In this document: in pieces, positions 50,698 to 62,825 of the stretch
How positions within the stretch are numbered: position 1 is the first letter of the stretch
Layout: the number at the start of each line of letters is the position of its first letter
Origin: Marchantia polymorpha subsp. ruderalis
Taxonomy: Eukaryota > Streptophyta > Marchantiopsida > Marchantiales > Marchantiaceae
Assembly (NCBI GenBank): GCA_037833965.1
Contig: AP031351.1
Location: forward strand, 11,606,501-11,670,500
Direction of reading: 5' to 3'
Length of the DNA: 64,000 bases
Made by a program: the position numbers and the translations under genes
The notes under the pieces: model-generated
Told to the model about the DNA's origin: nothing
The model's input: the letters and a program-made list of their open reading frames with translations, nothing else
Database searches by the model: none

Positions 50698-53252
50698 TTA
50701 CATAGTTAACGTGTTATTAGTTCTCGGAAGAGTCCATTCTTTATTAGCCGAAACCTGTCCTGCTGGCGATGTAATAGGTGGGCCTTTTCCCAGCCAGACT
50801 GGGTGGAATATCTGCAGTTGACTCACGAGACTATCCATAGCATCTCTAGCTCGGAAACTCCTTAGCTCCAGGGCTGCCAGCTTCAATGAAGACTTTCAGA
50901 GATTGGAGTATACGCCTATTATTTTTGACACAGTAGAGTTATCCTCGTGCGCCAGTGTGTGTGTAAGAGAGAATATCTAAGCACCTGCACCAACAATTGC
51001 CCACGAACTGTAGGCAACACTGGTGAAGTCCACTTCGATCATCTCGACGAATGTGGACGTCACATAGCCCACAGTGCTCGCCTACGCCAAACGTAAACAA
51101 AGCAAAAATCGCAGAATATTTCAGTCCAATGAAAGCTAACTTCAGGCTGTATTTTCAACTGTTCGAATGGATTTAGCATCCGGATTCTACGAATTCTACG
51201 ACCCGGATTTCTCCTGATACTTGAAACTTTTTATGTATTTGTGAAATCAAAGAAGGACAGTCTATACATAGAACGGTTTGGAAAAATGTCTTTGATACAG
51301 AATATGCTAGTTCTGAATGTTGCCATCTTATAAGACTCGGAGGCTGATTATACTGTTAAGTATATGAACAAAAGAGTTAAAGATGTTACGAGTTTAAGGC
51401 TTACTAACCGCTTGCATTTTGTCCGGGGCATTAGTATGAGTTGCTCTCACGTTCTCTTGAGGTTCTTAGAAGATCCATTCAATCAACAACTAGATCAAAC
51501 AATTATTATGACCATAATCCATTCTTCAAGTACTCATATGTCTATTCGACATTGCTGTATGAATATTATGATGACATTATCTTTACTCATATGAGAGTTT
51601 TCTATTTGTGAGAAGATTGTAATCATGTTTTCTTCAAATTCAATTTCACGTATACATTTAGGAAACATGCACGATTTCTAAATCAGATGCAATTCATTTT
51701 TTATCTCCACAGGTCATGTTACCAGCAAGTGTGTGTTAAGATTATATATGCTTGTTATATCCGGAAATGTGCATTACTGTGCAAAAGAGGAAATATTGTG
51801 AGCATTACCATTGTAAAGATACATTGGACACACCAAGTTATTTTCCGTAATGTCCGTGGCTAACATATTGTGAAAACCATATCGTGTGGTTGTAATATCT
51901 AAGGCACGGTCTAGAGTTGTGAAATTACCTTGTCCAATTTGTGTTATATAAAAAGCTCTACAACATCATGTACTGTAATGATGTTGTAGAAATTAGTTCG
52001 TTCTGGTTCACTTGATGCTGGCGAAGGTCAACGTTGTCCTCATTTGAGGTATGCCGGTCCTAACCCTAGTATCTATAGAGTTATGAGTTTTTGTACAAAG
52101 CGAGGACGGTGTTTATTTCTATACAAACTCCTGCAAAACAAGTTGATGTTCATCCTCTAGCTCCATCTTGACTTGGTAGTTGCAGCAAGGAATCTCATAA
52201 GCAGAGTTGTCTCTGATAAGATTCAGCTCCCTGGAGTAGATTCTTCTATCATCTCTTCTATATATTACTGAATACATGGAGGTGACTGAAGAACTTGCGC
52301 TAGATTCACAGTCTCTATATCGACATGCTTAATCAGCAAATGTGTCTAAATAAAAAGTTTAATGTATTGGAACTATGGCAGGGGAGAATTTTGTAGAGCA
52401 AGCTTATGAGTACTACAGCTAAAACTTAGTTCAACAAAAGCTGTCAACAAGATGGCTCTATTCACAATGAAGCAGCGAGATCAGTCCTTGCAGTCATTGT
52501 TTCCTTGGCACTAGCGATGTAAGCTTCACAGCATTAGCAGAGATAAGAGGGCGCTTCTACGACGTAATCGAAACGAACTCGGTTGTTGGACACGAGCAAG
52601 TCTACGACGTGGAACGTACTCTGCACCTGCTGTGTGTCAGAGCGAATAGTGACTAGAACAGTGAAGAAGACGGCAGCAGCCTTGAATTCTCAAGGGAGCC
52701 CACTTGGCAGATGAGTTATGCTCAGATGCTGCTGGTGCCACACAATCCTGCTTTGTTTATTTTCTCTTTGCCACATGCGTTTAATTCATACGGCCAACTC
52801 TGACTGTGGATTTCAAGGCCCATGTTTAAATATAGGAGTCCAGAAATTATTTGAAGGAACCTCTTGTATCGTGGTTGGGGTTGAGGGCAGGCACAGTGAA
52901 TGGAAGCACTGTTGAGATCCGTCAGCATACAAGTGTTGAATCGGCCGCAACTAATTTTCTGCCCATTCAACACAATGAGACAAGAAAACTATCTATATCG
53001 TCATTCACTGGAGCCACCTTCTGACTTTCATTCTTGTGTAGACATAAAATAAACTTAAACTTGTAGAAAAGGCTGTTTCATCGAGTTTCCTTTTATAAAG
53101 ACGAACTGCGAAAGTCTCTGCATTTGAATTTTCTCTTCAAACGGAGGGTATCTCAGGGCTCCTGCTTTCATCACAACATATCGGAATGCAGCTGCATAGG
53201 CCAATGATTGAACCAACCACCGAGGCTGTCTGCACTCCCATTTCAATACCGT
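50698..53252 (-). other. Exon-like stretches, possible unrecognised minus-strand gene
   Basis: Several minus-strand pieces look coding and have splice-like borders, but a complete model did not close. They are 53137-53252 (after CAG; has VVGSIIGLCSCIPICC, a membrane-like stretch), 52534-52689 (FFTVLVTIRSD then VVDLLVSNNRVRFDYVVEAP), 50985-51081 (between GTAG and GTGCTT; TSTFVEMIEVDFTSVAYSSW) and 50698-50886 (ALELRSFRARDAMDSLVSQL). No family was recognised. They may be exons of one membrane-associated protein, pieces of different things, or chance open frames. Confidence 0.2.
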
Positions 53253-56200
53253 CTGCAAGAACCTTCACTGCACCAGTCTACTGATATAGCAAGCTGGACC
53301 TATGGGATGTGTCACTGTCAAGCATCAAGGTGGCAGGTACCCATACAATCTCAATCTCTTCCCAACAAATTGTAAGAGACAGACTAGATTACGTCAGGTA
53401 CTTTCGGACTCACATGCTGGGTGAAATGCCACATGCATGAGGTCAAACCTACGTAGCTCATTGAGAGATGTCTGGAGTCAAGTTAGGCTGTTCTTTGGGC
53501 TCGTAAACTGTGTTAGAAATGTCATTAGTCATGGTAGATGATGGCACACACCCTATGCCGTGATACATAAAAAATTAGTTCAATGTCGTCAAACCAAGAC
53601 AAATTGTATGTGTTTATGTCTTCATCATACTTATTCAATATTTTATGATCTTGTGATTATGTGGTATATGAGTAACTTATCTGATATATATATTTCGTAC
53701 ATAAAGTCCATCGCACAAATTTAAGGATCTAGAGAGAGTCAAGAAATACGCTCTAAACTTTGTCTTAGTTTTCGAAGAAGAAACATTTTTTTCATCTCTA
53801 AAATCATGAATTGTCATCCAAATTATTTTTAAAAATTTAGTAGTGGTTGACTTAACTATCCAATTAGCACATTGCACAACTATCGTGTCTTTTGATACTT
53901 CCGTTGGAACACAAATGTTGTTTTGGTACACAATGATTTTCTCGTAAAATCAGCACGTCAAAATAATTAAACAGTTTCTGCAAAATCTTGAAGATACAAG
54001 ACTTGCATTTGGATCTAACAAAATAGACCCAAAAATCATAAAGATAATTTCATATAAACTTGTTTGATATCTTTTAATATCTTTACAATATATAGAAATG
54101 AGTTTCATTTCTTTAAAAAAAAATTAACAATATATGTCAATACATACATTTTAATGTGACTTTGGTGTTGTGTGCCCAAAACATTGGATCATTTTGTTCC
54201 CTGTCTCATGAATCTAAATAATAATTTGCTTTGCTAAATGCCTATAAAGTTATCATGCACTACGCAAAGACATCATCTCACTCGAAAACGGTTGAATTGG
54301 ATTCTTTTCAATCTCATGTGCATACAAGAACTGTGGACATATAAAAATTTATTTTATTTTAAATCATCAAGGTAAGCCAATGCTGAAATGATCTTGACAA
54401 CTTGCTTATTTCTATCAGTCATGAGCAATGCACATCACTAATCACTAATGCATATGTAAAGATGTTCTTTTATCAGTCAACACAACAAGCAATTGTATTT
54501 AATAATTATGATTTATTTGTGTATGGATGTTTACTTTCAAAAATATTCACAATAAATCTTACCTGAAAAAATTATTCCTTATTTCTATTTAAATCCCTCA
54601 ATCTAAGTCTTATGAATCATATAATATGGACATGAAAATAAAACAGGTCATACTCCAAACAAATATTTTCCTTCCTTCTCCTTTGGTAAGTATAATGTAC
54701 TCCCAGCTTGATCCAATATATATATCACATCCACCGTTATTAGAGATACTTCCTCAAACCGGGGAACAGAATGCTACATTCTCATTCCCCTAAGTCTCCA
54801 AAAACTGACTCTTCATCCTCCATAGCTGGAACTGAGAATGTCAGTAAAGGTGGTGACAGTAAGAAGCTATATGTCCAGTCCTTGCCACCAAAACGGAAAC
54901 TGGCAAGGAAACTGGCACAGAAGGGAGTTTGTTGAACGTTATAGAGTATAGATCAAGCCTATTTCTGACTGATGTGCCCTGAGTGATCAGCGCTGAGTAC
55001 CTGGGTATGAGTATAAGTAGAGAACTGCTATTTTCCACTATCTGCAATTCGCACCTATCCCTGAAGTGCAAATCAACTGCGTTCATGATTCCAGATACGG
55101 AAGTTTTGGGGAAGTAGTCGAGTAAATCATGACGATGGTTGCAGCGTTGAAATGTGCTCTGCGATAGGGTTCACAACGAGCGTTAGTCCACCCGGGGGGT
55201 TTGAAAGCCCCTTGAAGCTAGGTCGCAGGAGTCAAAGATAACGTGCTGGCGCATCGAAAGTCCGAGGCCTGAGTTTGTACGCGTGACCGGAAGTTCACAC
55301 GTTTGTTCTCCTGCCAAAGTTAAAACCCATAAAATGATCAAGCCTTGCATGTAGTGCTGTCCGGGGTACGTGTAAAGGGTATGGGCAAATCCAGGATTCC
55401 AGAACCGGGAACATGTCTCGGTAACTAGTCAGTCCTCCTTACGCAGACATCGGCGATGAAAGTGGTAGGAATGAATGACCACCTTACACAGGAATTCAGA
55501 ACTCATTTCTAACTCCGATGAGGATCTGTCCCGCCCCACTGTTCTACATGCTCCTTGCCTACAGTCCGTTGCACTTCTTTGGAATTCACCCAAATCTGCA
55601 AACCGCTGTAATTACTTCGTTTGACGACTGATCTCATCTCATCTAGCCTCGGGCAAGTATCAGAACAATATAATTATGATGTAAAATATACGATACACAC
55701 AAAATGTCCACGAGTTGACTAGAGACTTCGTCGGTCGTATTGCGAGCGTTTCCAGTACCACTAATTGGCAGAGATAAAGGCAGAGATGGTTTGGATGCAC
55801 AAGCTTCGCACTAAGATATAGTTTCCGGGGCTCGCATCTTTTCCCCACGGATGTCCGTTTTCCTCTTTCTTGGTGTTTTCAGGTATCTTCCCATCTTTTC
55901 CGTAGTTTTTGTTGGTCTACCGCACTATGCTCAAATCTTCTTTTCCAGCCGAGACGCGACTTTGAGTCCGTGCCGGTGCGTACGTTGTGGATGGCGCCAT
56001 TATTCGGACGCCAGACGTCCTTCGCCCATCGCGCATCAACGGCGAGTAGGACAATCTGGACTGGGGCCGAGTCATGCTGCTCTAGGAGCATACATCCTCG
56101 AGGGTAACCGATACTTTACGTGGAAAGGTTTTATCTGCAGAGGGCATCAAATCGCGCGACACAGGCTGGCGGGTCAGGTTCTGCGTCGTATGTGCTCGAT

Positions 56201-56390
56201 GATTTCTGTGGGGTCGATCTGGTACACGGGCTAGAACCTCCACTCGCCATCATGCCCTGCACGATTGCGCCTTCCAACATGGCGATCTAAAGTCTCTCCC
56301 GACGGAGGCCCACGTCGAGGTGAGGATGACGTGGTAATTGGCATGTCGACATCCGTGAGCAGCAGAGGCCGACATTTTACTTCAGATCTG
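53253..56390. other. Intergenic, no gene recognised
   Basis: 53.5-54.7 kb is AT-rich. 54.8-56.3 kb is more balanced with a few open stretches (minus 54841-55086, plus 55851-56234), none with a recognisable domain. Confidence 0.5.
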
Positions 56391-56427
56391 CACCCAGACC
56401 AGACCATAACCATCGGCAGCGACCTAT

Positions 56428-56655
56428 GCCCACCCATGAATACCCGTGCCCACCCATGGCGTTCCCTGTGTCCTTCCATGCCCACCCATGCTATTCAAAT
56501 TACGCCAATTGTGTTGTGTATTACCCGGTTACACCAATTTTTGGTTTGACCTGACAAACCCTGCCCAATGCGTTACTTGTGCCCACCCATGGAGATATAA
56601 TGTCACCCACAACCCATGAAACCCATTGGCATGGGTGGGTTTGGGCATGGGCACC
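56428..56655. repeat. Cluster of GCCCACCCATG repeats in both orientations
   Basis: Four exact copies of GCCCACCCATG (56428, 56448, 56480 and 56581), plus degenerate CACCCACAACCCATG and ACCCATTGG, followed by the inverse CATGGGTGGGTTTGGGCATG (56630-56649). Subterminal repeat clusters of this kind occur in hAT and related DNA elements, but no terminal repeats were defined here. Confidence 0.7.
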
Positions 56656-57524
56656 CAATTCTGCTCACTGAGCAGTGATCCGTTATGACGACCCCGGTAG
56701 AATGACCGCTTTCCCTCCCGTCGTTACTGTGGGCAGCTCAGGGCTGTGACTACTTCACTCACAAACTTTGCAAATCTATGGCTTGTTGAGTACTCTTTCG
56801 TGAGATAAGAAGAAAGACTTTCCATTCAGGTCAGACAGAGCAGTGAGTCAGTACGAGGCGTGTTTCTCTGAGGGCAACGCGCACTCACATACAAACTCCA
56901 TACAATTCCAACTTCTGGAAGCCAAGACTTTGATTATCAGTCGGTTTTGATGTCAAGTTTCAGCAGTGCATGGATACTGGACGTGTAGTGTACACAATCA
57001 TACAACATGGATGCTACAACTTCCCTTACTTGCTTCTACGCAGTGGATTTCATCTCCAATTCCCTCCGTCTGGTCGGGACTGAAGTCGGCAATCGGCCTA
57101 CGTGCCCATAGATATATAGGCGGTTGCGACATTTCAGCAGACAACAAGAACCTTGCTACATCTACGGCAATGGTAGATAGAGGCTGATGGGCGTACATAT
57201 CACATTTAAAATGTACCTAACAAAAGATATACTCGACTCTCGTGCAGTGATGAGGGCATCAAGTAATATAGCCGAGAAACCAAACGCAGATGTCAATGTC
57301 AAGCTCTCTGTAGTTCAGTTCTGTAGGTTGTTCACTATTGTCGATCGTTAAAATAACTCAAGCCCAGGGTCCTCCCAAATGTGGTGATCCCACCACCACT
57401 AAGAAATATTTCCCATTCCACCTTGATAGAGCAGCACTCAAGCACTTTTCCTGGCGGGCAACACCCTGCGTTCTGAAAGACAGCTATTCTTTATTAAGAA
57501 AATGAATCATCACTAGTCCTCCGT

Positions 57525-59245
57525 CTACTTGAACGCTAATCCGTAAATTAGCTTCACCTTCCTCCTCACTGATTGCACTTGAACCTGCATAGTATCCTTG
57601 CTTGCTGAAAACCCCAGCGTTTTCATGGCTTCAAAAACCCTTCGGACATGGATAGTCTCGTGGTTGTAGCAAGAATTGTACCGGTCTGCAAGTTCGATAC
57701 CTGTCGTAAAAAGCTCTTTCCCTATACGACAATCTTGGTGGACAATGGTGCGCATTCTATCTACCAGTACACAATCTGAAACTTTTTTGCAGCTCTTAGT
57801 TGGAGCTTTGGCCACCTTCTCGGGATTTGAGACGGGAGGCGGCAAGGACTCTGCTATCTGTGTGAAAGACACAAGCTCTGTCTTTGGAGGAAAAGCCGGA
57901 GGTTCTGAGGTTGGTGTAAAATCTGAAGGTAGTGAATCTGTTGTATATGTGTAAGACTCTGAATTTGATGTAAAAGCCGAGGGCTCTGGACTTTGATTGA
58001 AATCCAGAGGAACAGAATTTGAGGGAAAACTCAAAGGCTCTGAAAGTGGCGTGTAGGCCAAAGAGTTTGGACTTGGACTGAACGCCTGAGGCACTGTATT
58101 TGGTGTAAAGACCAAAGGTTCTGAGTTAGTCGTGAAAAGAACTGGCTCAGCATTTGATGTAAATAGCACAGGTTCTGCATTCGATTTGTAAAGCAATGAT
58201 TCCGAATTTGATCTGTAGAGCACAGGTTCTGGTTCTGAATTAGACCTATAAAGTACTGGCTCAGAGGGAGGCGCAATCGGCAAAGGCTCTGAAGGAGATG
58301 AAATAAGGAAAGGCCCGGAGGGAGAGAGTTGGTCAAAACTGCATGACTGGAAGCCAGAATTCGAGGACGAGAGTAAAGGTGCAGAAAGAGGAAGTCCCGG
58401 CATATTGTTCTCTTTGAGATCCAACTCGAGGATTTCACCCGAGCCTGGAGTGCAGACAATGTGGTTCAAAGAACTCAAAAGCATGACGAGGCCTTCACGG
58501 AGGTAGACCTTCCACGGTGTTTTCTCCTTATTTTTTTCGAGGCAATTTCCACAAAGCTCCATACCTTCAGAGCTGCTCCACACACATGAGGGATTGTTAG
58601 GGGTTGATGCGCCAGGGCAAAGCGCACACACACACACACATACATGCGCCACCATGTGTCATCCAGAAAAGGTATTCCCACTTACTTGTACTGGATGAGT
58701 TTGAAGAAGATAAATTCACAAACTTCGTGACACATTTCGCAGAGACGAATCTCGTCATCCTTGAATTCCAAATAGGCACCCAATTCAATCCACTTCGGCA
58801 ACTGGGACAAGACAGGTGCGATGCTCCTCAAAATGACCTGGGACGATGGAAGGGCGACATAACATATCAGTTTAGGTTCGAACAAAGAACGGGCCCAACA
58901 GCAGATACAAGCTATGCATGAGATACGACAGGTGGTGCCAAAGTCCCTCTGCCCCATCAATTTCTACTCACAGAGTAAGACACCAAACTACAGGCACTGT
59001 GAAATGTGACGAGCAGTGTTTAAGTCCTGGTCCTTCAAACGAGTTCCAGAAAGTCAGGGTAAACTATGAATATTTTGCAGCTAGCCCCTGCACCCAGTAC
59101 TGTAGCTTGAAACAGGAGAATTGATGAATTTTGACAGGCTCGTTCATCAGTAAATAAGCTAAGCCTATTCGGGCAACAGTTGATGAGTGTGCTGGGCTGC
59201 ACATACCTGCTGCAAATGGAAGAACTCAAGAGATGGAACCTTGAG
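57525..59245 (-). CDS. Unrecognised protein: death-fold-like N-terminal module, nine-residue SEP repeats, helical C-terminus (5' end open)
   Basis: Three minus-strand exons join in phase: 59207-59245, 58686-58837 and 57525-58572. More exons may lie upstream; no start Met was fixed. The first part reads LKVPSLEFFHLQQ, VILRSIAPVLSQLPKWIEL, GAYLEFKDDEIRLCEM. Its pattern (W-x-x-L-G-x-x-L-x-F-x-D-D-E-I) resembles animal death-superfamily domains, but this is visual similarity only. Then SEGMELCGNCLEKNKEK and a hydrophobic helix. About 57840-58300 encodes about 15 copies of a nine-residue unit, N-S/A-E-P-x-x-F/Y-T/R-S/P. The C-terminal 100 residues look folded and basic: VDRMRTIVHQDCRIGKELF, GIELADRYNSCYNHE, HVRRVFEAMKTLGF. 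It ends QVQSVRRKVKLIYGLAFK. Function unknown; an assembly or scaffold role is inference. Confidence 0.6.
57840..58300 (-). repeat. 27-bp coding minisatellite (nine-residue repeat)
   Basis: In-frame units such as NAEPVLFTS, NAEPVLFTT, NSEPLVFTP, LSEPLSFPS, SPEPSAFTS and TSEPPAFPP follow each other without gaps, except for two inserted residues in one unit. Adjacent units differ at silent and replacement positions, so the array is old and selected or slowly decaying, not freshly expanded. Confidence 0.85.
58625..58640. repeat. (CA)8 microsatellite in an intron
   Basis: CA repeat, reading TG on the sense strand, just upstream of the acceptor of the last exon of the repeat-protein gene. Confidence 0.85.
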
Positions 59246-60050
59246 CTGGAAAAGCGTGGGGGTGATGGTGCGTGCGTACAGGCGTGGGTGCAGGGGTGCG
59301 TGCGTGCGGGGATGTGTGTCGATTGTCTGAGGTCAGGGTATACAGGAGTCAGTGATCGCTATTCCAGTCTTATGAACAAAAACACCAGGTTCTCTTCTCT
59401 AGTTCTGACCTGTTTACTCAGCATTCAAGATAGACAACATGAAGATCATAAACAACGCGATAGCCCAAATTTGAATCCAAGTATGCTTTATACATCCAGT
59501 GACATATCCATCGAACATTGGGCAATGTACCTAGAACATCTCCACCTATGAAAGGCCACTTCATGACAGAAGTGACTCCGTGACCAGTTAGCTTCACGGC
59601 AACAATAACAATTTTGAGACATGATGCAGCACAGCCTTGGGAACCTTGAACAGGACTGAGCCTCACTTCAGCAGGTAGCTGAAGTAAATACAGTAGGCAG
59701 ATTGTGCAACAGCACTGTCGACTGAACTACTGTAGAAGTGTCGATCCTGTGATTCGCTTTCTTCTACCCTACGGGAACTGAATCAAACCTACCTACACGG
59801 AGGCGCACAGGATAGAACCTACATGTAACATTCCGAAGAGTGAGGTAAGACTCCAGCTCGACAAAGCTAAGACGCTAGTACACTAATTAGGCAGAGATGA
59901 CTGGCCCCGTGAGCTTTCTTGATAACTAACATCCAGTGTTGACTCGGTGAACTTGAATAAGCTACTACATTATCCTGGACAGACGCGCCTGTAACCTACA
60001 AAACACCGATAAAAGCAAAGAAAGAGAAAGATCATGTACATGTAGATTTC
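59246..60050. other. Upstream of the repeat-protein gene, no exon fixed
   Basis: Mixed composition. A minus-strand open stretch at 59418-59666 has no supported splice link to the exons downstream. Further 5' exons or the leader of the gene may lie here. Confidence 0.4.
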
Positions 60051-60924
60051 GATCCAACCGATCATTTGGAGGATCAGTTGCCATGCTTGCCAATCCGCGC
60101 CTCACCAGAAATTATCATGCCTCATACCTAACCACCACAGGACGAACACCAAGAACTTAGGCCTCAAGACTGGCCACACTCGCGCATCGACAACAGCGGA
60201 AGGCTGAGAACGGCAGACGGCATCGCATTCCCGGCAAGAAAGGAAACCCGACGAGCACGCAAAATTGCCGTCCCTAGCTTTCACTCCAGCAAGCAAACCC
60301 GAGAAAGAAACAGCCGTACATTCCGTCGGCCAGGCTCTCACGCACGCACTCGCTCGGCCCTCGCCCGGCCCCTCTAGAACTACATCAACCTGGGACCGCT
60401 GCCGCCCGAGCACGAGGGCCTACATCGGGCGACGAGGAGCCCAGGAAGAATCACAAAGCAGGACTTGGACGAAACGATCGAACCGAGAGAACACCAGCAA
60501 CGAAACCAAGAACCTCCGTACCTCTCGTTTCCCTCGGCTCGCGCGGGCACGCACCCCTACGTCGGCACCATGAGCCTGGCGAGAATATCGTAGCGCAGGC
60601 GGAGTGATCAGAGCTTCGTACCCAGCGCAACTCAAATCAAATGGGTCAAAAGGTTCTCATCGCCCCTGTAGCAAGAGCCCAGACACAGACCGACCTACAC
60701 TGAGAGAGAGGCAGCGGGAGGAGAGGAAGAGAGAGAGGAAAATGGTGAGAGAAAGCAGGGCAGCAGGAGGACGAGGAGCAGAGGGAGACGGCCGATTGCA
60801 CAAAGCAAGGCAGGCACGCAGGAGGCAGGCTCAGGCAGCGAGGCCAGCGAGCAGCAAGAGAGCAGGAAAAGGCCTGCTTGCTCTCGAGCGAGGGATGGGC
60901 AGGGGGAGAGGGGAGAGGGCGAGA

Positions 60925-60947
60925 GGGGGGGGGGGGGGGGGGGGGGG
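60925..60947 (+). repeat. 23-base poly-G run
   Basis: Uninterrupted G run within a G/A-rich strand that also has several GGG tracts upstream (60900-60920). Quadruplex-forming potential, and also a site where assembly length is unreliable. Confidence 0.9.
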
Positions 60948-61567
60948 CCGAGGCCGACGACTGCTCTTGCGCTGCCTTGCCTTGCCTTGCGTTGTGCTGT
61001 GCGCTCGCCCGGGCGCCCCACTACAGTACAGTACACGGGGGCTCGGCGACCGTGGTCGGGGGAGCCCCGACCGACGACGGAGCGCGACAGAATGATTGAC
61101 CGCCCGGCGCTCGACGCCCGCGCTAATTCTCGCTCCTTCTCGCTAATTCTCCGTCCGCCCCACCGAGCGGTCCGACGGCCGCCCTCCGCATATTCTCTGC
61201 GCGATTCGCCCCTCCCCGAATCGGCGACCGCCCCGACGCACCTCCGCAGTGCCATCCCCGGCGCCATTCTCGTCTCGACCAGGCCCCGTCAGTCCCCGTC
61301 CGTAGGGTTTTCGTACGAAATTCCGAACAAATTTCAATGATTGACGCCCCGATCCGACGGCCCAGATCGCCTCGCACCCGCAAATGTGCCCAAGCCTTCA
61401 TCGCCACGCTAATTCCGGCCAAATCGCCCTCGCACATTCGGCCGTCTTTCCGTAACCTCTCCGTCCGCTCCCCCTAGTGAAAGGACTGTCACGCAGTTTG
61501 AATTGCCGACTTCCAAACGATCGGACGTACGGTAGTTAGGTTAAAGGATACTGTACTGCCCCGCCAG

Positions 61568-61586
61568 CGTCGTCGTCGTCGTCGTC
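61568..61586. repeat. (CGT)6 microsatellite
   Basis: Six CGT units plus a final C in the CpG-rich island. Confidence 0.9.
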
Positions 61587-61818
61587 TTCGCTCGCTCTCT
61601 CTTGTAGAGAGAGGTTCTTGCAATTGGCATCCGATCGTTATTCCGACGTACGTCGGTTTCAAACGCAGAGACGTGATATATTAGACGAGCTCTACGAACC
61701 CTACCCGCCAAAATATGGATCATGTTCATTACTAATCTCGTCCCCGGGTTCAAATCTCGCACACACACGCGCTCTCGCGCATAAATATAACGCACCGGGA
61801 TACCCAGGCAAGAACGAC

Positions 61819-61840
61819 CGGCCCGGCCCGGCCCGGCCCG
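61819..61840. repeat. (GGCCC)4 short tandem repeat
   Basis: Four consecutive GGCCC units followed by G, within the CpG-rich island. Confidence 0.85.
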
Positions 61841-62825
61841 ATCAACTATCGCTGCGCTCGCGCTCCTCTTATCCAACGGATAGGCTATTTCTAGCCGGCC
61901 TCCGGTTTCGCTCTCCTCCACATCCGTGCTCCAAATGGCGCACGCCACGACGGCTCTGGGCCGATTTGCGAGCGATTTTCCGCGCACGGGCTCGAGAATT
62001 GTTTTGTATCGAGGGCATGATTCTTTGTTTCACACCGCTCCTGAATGACCGTGACTGCACCATCTTTTGTTTCGAACTTTGAGCGCAGTTCGCTTCGCCT
62101 CCTCTGAATGATGATTGCTCCGTATGTTAAAAGAAGGTCGGTTCTTGAAAAGGCTCGCTCGGGTCCCATGTTTATTGCTGGAGCCGGAAGATTCGCCAAT
62201 TTCATCGGTCTCGGTCCATTTTCTAACCGTATGACACTCGACGATATCATTCCGGGAAATTAGCCCCATCTTGGAAAGTTGGACTCCCTTCGTACTTTGC
62301 GATTACCACCTTTATCCTTCAGCTCGAACAACTATGGTGGTTGAAGTTCTGGCTTTCCATGAGGCCCTCCCGTCCTTTTTCTGGCGCTATTCATCAACCC
62401 TTGCGATATGCTCTCCAACATATTTTGCTCTTAGAAGTTAATGATTCTTTGTGGGCCTCCACGCTGAACTTTAGACCACGGGGGTTCGACTGATGGCTTT
62501 AGCTTTGGGCCAACAAACTTATGCATGTGGACACTCGCAACTCCTACCATCCTCGACGAAGAGATTTGAAGACGGCGGAACTACTGACGGTAAATAATTC
62601 AGCAGGTTATCGCAGTCTTTACCGCAGTCTTTCTTTGTCAGTTGTGATCCTCGTGCTTTCTTTCCTTTGAAACATTGTTCAATTAAAACTCTCCATCTTG
62701 AAATCTGAAAACAAACAATGCAGTACACAAGGAGGAAAATCTGGAACATATTGCATCTTTGTCTTTTAAATCTCACAAATCTAATTACAAGTAGGAATCC
62801 ACATCAGGTGAGAAAACTATTTGAT

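Larger units (their letters stand above)
60051..62300. promoter_or_regulatory. CpG-rich island, no protein recognised
   Basis: High G+C and many CG dinucleotides, with open frames in most reading frames as expected from composition. It contains purine-rich tracts (60700-60950), a 23-base G run, (CGT)n, repeated GGCCC and a (GA/CT)-rich stretch near 61590. Probably promoter or leader of the gene on its left (minus) or of one beyond the window. No coding region could be supported. Confidence 0.4.

Noticed and set aside
60604..61340. Long Arg/Gly-rich open frames on both strands
   Set aside because: They are translations of purine-rich and CpG-rich low-complexity DNA, including a poly-G run, and are mutually overlapping.
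61730..61770. GGGTTCAAATCTCG, resembling a tRNA T-arm
   Set aside because: No matching acceptor, D and anticodon arms upstream, and the T stem does not pair properly.
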